Under the pieces are notes generated by a model. That model did no database searches and was not told the DNA's origin. It saw nothing but the letters and a program-made list of their open reading frames with translations. 64,000 bases of DNA, taken from Propionibacterium acidifaciens DSM 21887. Lineage in GTDB: Bacteria > Actinomycetota > Actinomycetes > Propionibacteriales > Propionibacteriaceae. The first letter of the stretch is position 1. Every line of letters starts with the position of its first letter. Positions 58,009 to 64,000 of the stretch are shown one piece after another. The DNA is taken from assembly GCF_000426605.1 (NCBI RefSeq), contig NZ_AUFR01000002.1, forward strand, positions 85,927 to 149,926, in the 5' to 3' direction. The translations under genes and the position numbers were made by a program.

Positions 58009-58887
58009 TCAGGCCTGCTGGGAGTAGTCGTTGGTGGTCAGTACGAAGGCGGGCGGCTCATCCGGGATCCGGTAGTAGGGCTGCTGCGGGATCCCGTTGA
58101 TCGTGGCGATCTCGGCGGCGGTGAGCTCGACGTCGAGGGCGGCCAGGTTGTCGGCCATGTGGGCGGGGCTGAGGGTCTTGGGGAATGTGATGTTCCGCTC
58201 CGCCAGATGCCAGGCGAGGATCACCTGGGCGGGAGTGGCGCCGGTGCGCTGCGCGGCGGCGGCGATGACGGGCTCCTCAAGCAGCGTCTTGTCGCCATGG
58301 CCGAGCGGGTACCAGGCCTCCACCAGCACTTCGGTGCCGGTCGCCTCGGACATCCGGGCCTTGAGCTCGTGCTGGTTCCAGCGCGGGTGCGCCTCGACCT
58401 GGTGGACGGCCGGGATGATCTCGGCGACGTCGAGGATCTCCTGGAACTTGGCGATCGGGAAGTTGGACAGGCCGATCGAGCGGACCCTGCCGGCCGCCAC
58501 GGCCTCCTCCATCGCCTTCCAGCCGGACACGTACTCCCCGTAAGGCTGGTGGAACAGCAGCAGGTCCACGTAGTCCAGGCCGAGCCGGGCCAGGGTGGCG
58601 TCGATGTCCTCGACCGCCTGAGCGTAGGGGTAGGACTGCGGGAACAGCTTGGTGGTGATGAACAGATCCTCGCGCGCGAGCTCGCCGGCGGCGATGGCGT
58701 CGCGCACCACCTCGCCGACGGCGACCTCGTTGAAGTAGGCGTTGGCGGTGTCGATGTGCCGGTAGCCGAGCTTGAGCGCCTGGGGCAGATGCTCGCGCAC
58801 CTGGTCGGAGGTCATGAGGAAGACGCCGTAGCCCAGGGCGGGGATGGTCCGGCCGTTGTTCATCGTGAAGGACGGGATGGCGGTCAT
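58009..58887 (-). CDS. aldo/keto reductase, 2,5-diketogluconate reductase-like
   Basis: A 292-residue intact member of the AKR5 group. Asp/Tyr in HIDTANAYFNE, Lys in FITTKLFPQ, His in LLFHQPYG, and the NADPH-binding FPKTLSPAHMADNLAALD near the end are visible. ATG 58887 has AAGGAG 6 bases upstream. It is divergent from a LysR regulator gene across 143 bp, the usual arrangement for LysR control. Substrate unknown. The C-terminus is short and hydrophilic. Confidence 0.92.
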   Translation of the reverse strand: MTAIPSFTMNNGRTIPALGYGVFLMTSDQVREHLPQALKLGYRHIDTANAYFNEVAVGEVVRDAIAAGELAREDLFITTKLFPQSYPYAQAVEDIDATLARLGLDYVDLLLFHQPYGEYVSGWKAMEEAVAAGRVRSIGLSNFPIAKFQEILDVAEIIPAVHQVEAHPRWNQHELKARMSEATGTEVLVEAWYPLGHGDKTLLEEPVIAAAAQRTGATPAQVILAWHLAERNITFPKTLSPAHMADNLAALDVELTAAEIATINGIPQQPYYRIPDEPPAFVLTTNDYSQQA

Positions 58888-58938
58888 GGTGCGCTCCTTC
58901 GGATCGCGAAACGTGCTCACCCCAGATTCACTGCGGTG

Positions 58939-58949
58939 CTTGTCACAAG
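58939..58949. promoter_or_regulatory. candidate LysR operator
   Basis: CTTGTCACAAG: 5-bp arms around one base, a T-N(n)-A palindrome in the divergent region between the reductase and the LysR gene. Confidence 0.55.
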
Positions 58950-58972
58950 TCTTCGTCGGATCGTGGCGCGGA

Positions 58973-58978
58973 TAAAAT
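58973..58978 (+). promoter_or_regulatory. candidate -10 element of the LysR gene
   Basis: TAAAAT upstream of the LysR gene start; weak -35. Confidence 0.35.
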
Positions 58979-59030
58979 GCCAATGTCGGAACCGTTGATG
59001 CACCGAATGCATGAGCGAGAGGCGGGCGCG

Positions 59031-59873
59031 ATGGATCCGGAGCAGCTGCGGCAGCTCGATGCGATCGCGAACGCGGGCACCATGAGCGCAGCCGCCCGCA
59101 CGGTGCACATCTCCCAGCCGGCGTTGAGCCGCTCGCTGCGTCGTCTTGAGACCGAGCTCGGCCAGCCCCTGTTCGATCGGGTCGGCCGGCGTCTCGAGAT
59201 GAACGAGGCGGGCAGGATCGCACTCGAACATGCCCGGCAGATCCTGCGCGACGAGCGCCTCATGCGCGACGCCCTCGACGAGGCGGCCCGCCGCACCAAG
59301 GCGCTGCGCGTCGGCACGGTCGCGCCGGCCCCGCTGTGGCGCCTGACCGCGCTCATCGTGGAACGCTTCCCGCAGACGGTGCTCACCTCGCAGATGCTCG
59401 CGGAAGCGGACGTCGAGGCGGGCATCATCGCCGGGAACATCGACCTCGCGGTCGCCCTGCGGACCCACCCCCTGCCGACGGTCCGATCCACCCGGCTCAT
59501 GGTGGAGAATCTCGCGGTCGCCCTGCCCGCCGATCACGCCCTGGCCGGTCGGAGCGCGGTGAGCGCCGCCGAACTCGATGGCGAGACCTTCCTGCTCCTG
59601 GCGGACATCGGTTTCTGGCGGGAGCGCTGCGACCGGCACCTGCCGCACGCGCAGTTCGTCGTGCAGGAGGACCGTGGTGTCTTCGAGCAGCTGACGCGGA
59701 CCTCGGCACTGCCCTACTTCGTCACCGATGCGCCCTCGCTGTCCGCGCCTGCGCCGGGGCGCGTCGTGGTGCCGATCCGGGACGCCATGGCGCACGCCAC
59801 CTTCTACCTGCTGGCACGAACGGAAGGGCGCCAGGAGACCACCGACGTGTTCGACTGGGTCAGCCGGCAGTAG
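59031..59873 (+). CDS. LysR-family transcriptional regulator
   Basis: A 280-residue regulator. The N-terminal winged helix-turn-helix (about 1-60) reads MDPEQLRQLDAIANAGTMSAAARTVHISQPALSRSLRRLETELGQPLFDR, typical LysR. The effector domain follows (about 90-280). ATG 59031 is chosen for the GAGAGG binding site and the canonical N-terminus; earlier in-frame starts at 58977 would add 18 residues. It probably controls the divergent aldo/keto reductase gene and itself. Confidence 0.92.
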   Translation: MDPEQLRQLDAIANAGTMSAAARTVHISQPALSRSLRRLETELGQPLFDRVGRRLEMNEAGRIALEHARQILRDERLMRDALDEAARRTKALRVGTVAPAPLWRLTALIVERFPQTVLTSQMLAEADVEAGIIAGNIDLAVALRTHPLPTVRSTRLMVENLAVALPADHALAGRSAVSAAELDGETFLLLADIGFWRERCDRHLPHAQFVVQEDRGVFEQLTRTSALPYFVTDAPSLSAPAPGRVVVPIRDAMAHATFYLLARTEGRQETTDVFDWVSRQ

Positions 59874-59940
59874 GACGCGCCGGGCATGGCGCGGGCATCC
59901 GCCGCCGGGCGCCGATGCGGTGGGCCACCGCCCTCGGCGG

Positions 59941-61362
59941 TCAGCCGAGAGCCGGCGCGGGAGCCGCTACGAGGGGCGGCCGGGAGTCCGTCTCGGGCGG
60001 CCGCCGACCGACGAGCCCGTACCGTGGCCCGAGCCCCCTGACGAGGGCCGCCACGATGAGCGCCGCCGCCGTCTCCGCGACGACGACGGAGAACCAGATG
60101 CCCGTCGGGCCGAACAGGGGCGGCAGCAGGAGGACCGCGCCGACCTCCAGCCCGAGCGTGCGGACCGCCGCCAGGGCCGCCGAGAGCAGACCGTTGCCGA
60201 GGGCGGTGAACAGCGACGAGCCGTAGAGGCCCACGCCCATCGGCAGGAACGAGAGCGAGAAGATGCGGAAGGCCCGCTCGGTCAGGGCGAGGAGCGCCGG
60301 GTCGTGGCCGGCGAAGGCCAGGGCGAGCGGGCGGGCCAGGAGCTGCGAGACGACGAGCATCCCGGCGCCGGCGACGGTCACGACGACGAGCGAGGCGCGC
60401 ATGAGGCTGCGCTTCTCGACGGCGTTGGCGGCGCCGTGCTGGAAGCTCATGAGCGGTGCCGAAGCCATGCAGAATCCCTCGAAGACGGCGGTGAAGACCA
60501 TGCTGACGTACATGACCGTGCCGTAGGCGGCCACGCCGTCCCGGCCGATGAGCCGCAGCAACTGCAGGTTGTAGACGATGCTCACGACCGACACCGCGAT
60601 CGAGGCCATCATCTCGGACGAGCCGTTCGCGCAGACCGATCCGAGGGCGGCCGGGTCCCTCGCCGGGCGGCCCAGTCGCAGAAGGCTGTCGTTGGGCCGT
60701 GCGAACCAGACGAGCGGGGCGAGGCCGCCGATGAGTTCGGCGACGACGGTCGCCCAGGCGGCGCCGGTCACGCCCAGACCGAGGACGCCGACGAGCAGGA
60801 GGTCCAGGACGACGTTGGCCAGACCCGCCGCGATCGTCACGCGCAGTCCGAGCCGGGGCCTGCCGGCGGTCGAGGCGAAGGTCTGGAAGGCGTACTGCAG
60901 CATGAATGCCGGCAGGGAGACCATCGAGATCCGGCCGTACCGGACGCACAACTCCAGCAGCTCGCCGGAGGCGCCCAGCGCCTCGGCGACGGGGCGCATG
61001 AGGACGGCTCCGACGACCGCCAGCACGATGCCGGCGGCGAGCGTGGCATGGATGATCATCGAGAAGTAGCGGTTCGCCAGCTCGTCGTCGCCCTCGCCGC
61101 GCGTGCGGGCGACGAGCGCGCTGCCGCCCGAGCCCATCATGAAGCCGAGCGTGCCGAGGATCATGATGAACGGCATGATGAGGTTGACCGCCGCGAAGGC
61201 CGTCGTGCCGGCGCAGTTCGAGACGAACAGCCCGTCGACGACGCCGTAGACCGAGGTGAGGATCATCATCGCGATCGAGGGCAGGGTGAAGCGCAGCAGG
61301 GCGCGCCGGCCCAGGTGTCGCGACATGTCCATCGTCAGGACGCTCCTGTGCTCGTCACTCAT
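59941..61362 (-). CDS. MATE-family multidrug efflux transporter
   Basis: A 473-residue, 12-helix transporter of the MATE group, closest in pattern to MepA-like members (LPSIAMMILTSVYGVVDGLFVSN at the start; GSGGSALVARTRGEG). The second half repeats the first (FTLPSIAMM against EMMASIAVSVV). ATG 61362 overlaps the end of the MFS gene by 8 bp; ATG 61332 with AGGAG upstream is an alternative. It should exchange cationic drugs for Na+ or H+. It is the last gene of a MarR-MFS-MATE operon. Confidence 0.9.
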   Translation of the reverse strand: MSDEHRSVLTMDMSRHLGRRALLRFTLPSIAMMILTSVYGVVDGLFVSNCAGTTAFAAVNLIMPFIMILGTLGFMMGSGGSALVARTRGEGDDELANRYFSMIIHATLAAGIVLAVVGAVLMRPVAEALGASGELLELCVRYGRISMVSLPAFMLQYAFQTFASTAGRPRLGLRVTIAAGLANVVLDLLLVGVLGLGVTGAAWATVVAELIGGLAPLVWFARPNDSLLRLGRPARDPAALGSVCANGSSEMMASIAVSVVSIVYNLQLLRLIGRDGVAAYGTVMYVSMVFTAVFEGFCMASAPLMSFQHGAANAVEKRSLMRASLVVVTVAGAGMLVVSQLLARPLALAFAGHDPALLALTERAFRIFSLSFLPMGVGLYGSSLFTALGNGLLSAALAAVRTLGLEVGAVLLLPPLFGPTGIWFSVVVAETAAALIVAALVRGLGPRYGLVGRRPPETDSRPPLVAAPAPALG

Positions 61363-62946
61363 CCGATTGCAGATCGAGCCCCCTCGGCACGAGCCGGTGC
61401 ACGAGGACGGCGACGATCACCGTGATGAGGCCGCCGACGGCCGAGGTCAGCACGACCGAGCCGTTGAAGGAGGCGGTGGCCCGGCTCGCCAGCTCGTCGA
61501 GGCCGTGCTCACGGGCGATCGAGACCGCGGCCGCGTAGGACTGCGAGGCCTGCGCGGCGAGCCCGGCGTCCACCCCGGCCTCGGCCAGGGAGTCGGCGTC
61601 CAGGCCGAGGCGGTAGGCGATCGAGGCGATCGAGCCGAGGACCGCCACCCCCAGCACATTGCCGAGATCGTAGGCGATCTCCTCGAAAGCCGCCCCGCTG
61701 GAGGCCTTCTCGGGCGGGGTGGCTCCCATGAGCGCGGCCGATCCGACCGCCAGCGAGCCCATGCCCAGGCCGACCAGGGCCATGACGACCGCGACGAGCG
61801 GATAGCCCAGGGCGCCCCGCAGCAGGAACAGCAGCAGCAGGGCCAGCCCCGCGACGGCGATGCCGCCGGCCATGACCCGCCGGGCCCCAGCAGCCGCGCC
61901 AGCGCGGGGGCCGTGGCCCCGGAGAGGATGCCCGACAGCACCGCCGGCAGCAGCAGGACGCCCGAGCGCAGGGGGCTGAAGCCGTTCACCAGCTGCATCC
62001 ACTGCGAGAGCAGGAAGAGCATCGAGGCCAGCGCGAACATCGAGCCGAATGCGGCCAGGATGCCGCCGGTGAAGGTCCGGTCGGCGAACAGCCGCACCTT
62101 GAGCAGGGGCTCGGCGGCCCTCAGGCAGCGGCGGACGAAGAGCGCCAGGAGCGCGATGCCGGCGCTCAGCGCGAGTGCGAGGGTGAGCAGCAGCCGGGGC
62201 GCCGGCGCCTCGTCGCCGGCGGCGATGTGTTTGAGCGCCCAGACCGTCAGCACCATGCCCAGCAACGAGAGCACCGCGGCGGCCGGGTCCCAGGGGCCCT
62301 TCTTCACCACCTTGATCTCCGGCAGCACGGCGATGCCCGCGACGAGCACGAGACCCATGAGCGGGATGTTCACCAGGAAGGCCGAGTGCCAGCTGAAGCG
62401 CTCCACCAGGAATCCCCCGAGCACGGGGCCGACCGCCATGCCGGCGCCGCCCACGATGGACCAGGCCGCGACGGCCACCGCCCGTTCCGCCGCGTCCAGG
62501 AAGATGTTGCGCACCGCCGAGATCGTCGTCGGCATGATGAGGGCGGCCGCGAATCCCATCACCGCCCGCACCCCGATGACCCCCGGCGCGCTGCGGGCCG
62601 CCAGGACCAGCGCGGAGCCGACGCAGAACACCAGGGCGCCGCTCAGGAAGGTCCGCTTCCGGCCGATGCGGTCGGACAGGGAGCTGGCCGCCACGAGCAG
62701 CCCGGCCAGGACCAGGGAGTAGACGTCCACGATCCACAGCTGCTGCTCGGAGCTCGGGTGCAGCTGCGTCGAGATGCCCGGCAGCGCGATGTCCATGATC
62801 GTCAGGTCGATGGCCAGCACGAACTGGGCGAAGAGCAGCACGAGCAGCACCGCCCAGCGGCGCCGTCCGCCCAGCGCGGTGGTGAGGACCGTGCCGGCGC
62901 GGGGCTCCTCGGCGGGGATGTTCCTCTCGCAGTGCGTGGTGCTCAT
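61355..62946 (-). pseudogene. frameshifted DHA2-family MFS multidrug transporter
   Basis: ATG 62946 overlaps the MarR stop by 4 bp. The N-terminal part is a 14-helix DHA2/QacA-type exporter (LAIDLTIMDIALPGISTQL; motif A SDRIGRKRTFLSG; VGGAGMAVGPVLGGFLVERFSW). At the CCCC run 61885-61888 (minus GGGG) the frame is lost. One extra G gives LLGARRVMAGGIAVAGLAL and a complete protein of about 530 residues ending at 61355. The remainder (PPEKASSGAAFEEIAYDLGNVLGVAVLGS) is typical of the family. Confidence 0.88.
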
Positions 62947-63395
62947 GCCCGCCCGCCACCGATCCGGTCGAGCGCCGCGCAGAGCGCATCGGCGTAGTCG
63001 CCCATCGCTCTCAGCAGCCGGGGGAGCCGCTCGGCGGGGACGGTGCCGAGCGCGGCGAGCTCGGCGGCGACGACCGGGGCGATGTGCTCGCCGGCCAGGG
63101 CGAGGCCCTCGTCGGTGAGGAAGATCCGCGTGGCGCGCCCGGTGCCGTGCTCGACGCGGACGACGCCCTCGCCCTGGAGCTTCTTGATCGACGAGTTCAC
63201 CGTCTGCTTGCCGGTGAAGCACAGCTCGCACAGCTGCTTCTGCGAGCAGCCCTGGCCGGCCACGTGCAGGGCGTAGAGGATGTCGAAGGCGCTGTCGGAC
63301 AGGCCCGCCGCCCGGGCAGCCCGGCCGTAGGCCTCGTCGATGCGTTTGGTCGCCCTGTTGATGCTGCGCTGCGCGCCCTCGAGCTCGCTCCCCAC
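62943..63395 (-). CDS. MarR-family transcriptional regulator
   Basis: A 150-residue winged-helix regulator: LSDSAFDILYALHVAGQGCSQKQLCELCFTGKQTVNSSIKKLQGEGVVRV is the MarR helix-turn-helix region (about 32-80), followed by ARTRIFL-like RATRIFLTDEG, the wing. Cys residues in the HTH region could sense oxidants, which is inference. GTG 63395 with GGAGG 4 bases upstream gives standard MarR length. A palindrome in its promoter region (63418-63429) is the likely autoregulatory site. First gene of the MFS-MATE operon. Confidence 0.9.
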   Translation of the reverse strand: MGSELEGAQRSINRATKRIDEAYGRAARAAGLSDSAFDILYALHVAGQGCSQKQLCELCFTGKQTVNSSIKKLQGEGVVRVEHGTGRATRIFLTDEGLALAGEHIAPVVAAELAALGTVPAERLPRLLRAMGDYADALCAALDRIGGGRA

Positions 63396-63417
63396 TGCGC
63401 CTCCGTCCCTCCCTGAA

Positions 63418-63429
63418 TCCGATTTCGGA
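63418..63429. promoter_or_regulatory. candidate MarR operator
   Basis: TCCGA, TT, TCGGA: a perfect palindrome 23 bp upstream of the MarR start, just downstream of the promoter, well placed for autorepression. Confidence 0.6.
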
Positions 63430-63448
63430 CTCGATGCAATCGCCTGGA

Positions 63449-63476
63449 ATGCTACCCGTCCGGGGGGAGCGCTCAA
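63449..63476 (-). promoter_or_regulatory. promoter of the MarR-MFS-MATE operon
   Basis: Minus strand: -35 TTGAGC (63476-63471), 16 bases, -10 TAGCAT (63454-63449). Confidence 0.6.
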
Positions 63477-63870
63477 GCCGGGTGGCAACCTGACCGGGGC
63501 CGCGGATCGGCCGCCCGGCCCGGCGGGGGCCCGGGCGACTCGGGACACCGGCTGCATGCCGCTGGCGGCATCCGGTGGCGCCGGTGGTGCAGGGCATCAT
63601 GACGGCAATGGCCGGCGCCTCCCGTCCGGTGCTCGGGCTCGGTGCTCACTGCGCTGCCGACCGTCCGCCGGTGGTCGCTGCCTTGGACGGCTGGGTGGAT
63701 GGCCCCGAACCGCTCGCGACCCCTCGGGATTCCTACGAACTTCCGCGGTCATCCGAGTGGCCCACCACCGGCGGCTTCTCGGGGTGTTTCCTCTGGCGGC
63801 GCTCATGGCAGATCTTTCCGTGCGTTCGCTGCCTTCGTGGAGCCCTGGGCGGTTCAATCAATTCAGGTTC
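63477..63870. other. intergenic stretch before the IS element
   Basis: No gene recognised. GC content drops near 63850, where the insertion element appears to begin. Confidence 0.4.
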
Positions 63871-63916
63871 TGGAGTGCTTGGTGTTTTTCGGACAGTGGG
63901 TGAAATGATCGTGAGG

Positions 63917-63922
63917 TAGAAT
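63917..63922 (+). promoter_or_regulatory. leaderless -10 element of the IS3 OrfA
   Basis: TAGAAT, 6 bases before ATG 63929. Confidence 0.45.
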
Positions 63923-63928
63923 TAGATC

Positions 63929-64000
63929 ATGTCGGCACCGAAATACAGTGCGGAGTTTAAGGAACAAGTCGTTCTCGAGATCGTCCAGAAGTCCAGGCCG
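63929..64000 (+). CDS. IS3-family transposase OrfA (partial)
   Basis: Only the first 24 codons are in the window: MSAPKYSAEFKEQVVLEIVQ then KSRP, the start of the helix-turn-helix OrfA of IS3-family elements. The remainder, including OrfB with the DDE integrase domain, is beyond the edge. Confidence 0.8.
   Translation, partial: MSAPKYSAEFKEQVVLEIVQKSRP

Larger units (their letters stand above)
63871..64000 (+). mobile_element. left end of an IS3-family insertion sequence, cut by the window edge
   Basis: DNA from TGG at 63871 is AT-richer and leads into an IS3 OrfA start. The exact terminal inverted repeat cannot be confirmed because the other end is outside the window; TG is the usual IS3 terminal dinucleotide. 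Confidence 0.5.

Overview
The window is chromosomal DNA of a very GC-rich Gram-positive actinobacterium, most likely a member of the Propionibacteriaceae. Three things point there: the gene order and protein types (glmM, coaA, glmS, acpS, nnr; tsaE-tsaB-rimI-tsaD; groS-groL; guaB, guaB3, guaA); a fused BluB-CobT protein for making the lower cobalamin ligand, as described in Propionibacterium freudenreichii; and TANNNT promoters placed 6-8 nt before start codons (leaderless transcripts). There are no rRNA or tRNA genes and no CRISPR array.

Layout. 0-8 kb, mostly minus strand: CPBP membrane protease, lipoprotein, a tRNA/rRNA modification operon (trmB-truA-RsmC-like), an EF-G-like GTPase and an NlpC/P60 wall hydrolase with an elaborate leader. 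8-18 kb: rplM-rpsI, glmM, coaA (minus), glmS-acpS-nnr and a DEAD-box helicase with a long Arg-rich N-terminus. 18-25.5 kb: a decayed Rhs remnant, the t6A operon with a GNAT-TsaE fusion, bluB-cobT, a NUDIX hydrolase and a THUMP-like methyltransferase. 25.7-29.3 kb: a four-gene OpuC-type compatible-solute ABC transporter. 29.5-41.5 kb: CIRCE-controlled groS-groL, guaB, a second Rhs scar, ald-cycA (minus), guaB3, chorismate mutase, cysK (minus) and guaA. A long hairpin element lies between cysK and guaA.

From about 41.5 kb the window becomes accessory: orphan membrane proteins, a short UvrA-like ATPase, aldo/keto reductases, an LPXTG-like surface protein with beta-helix repeats, a branched-chain amino acid exporter pair (azlCD), a LysR regulator, a MarR-MFS-MATE efflux operon, and an IS3-family element cut by the window end. 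Five genes between 52 and 62 kb (an unnamed protein, azlC, two aldo/keto reductases and the MFS pump) have broken frames. Four look like loss of one base in a short G/C run and one is a 13-bp tandem duplication. Either this stretch is decaying or the assembly has errors there; the sequence alone cannot decide.

How the genes work together. The core blocks supply wall precursors (glmM, glmS, NlpC/P60), guanine nucleotides (guaB, guaA, possibly guaB3), tRNA modification and protein folding. Ald plus the CycA-like permease form an alanine import and catabolism pair. The MarR-MFS-MATE operon and the UvrA-like ATPase are plausible drug-response loci.
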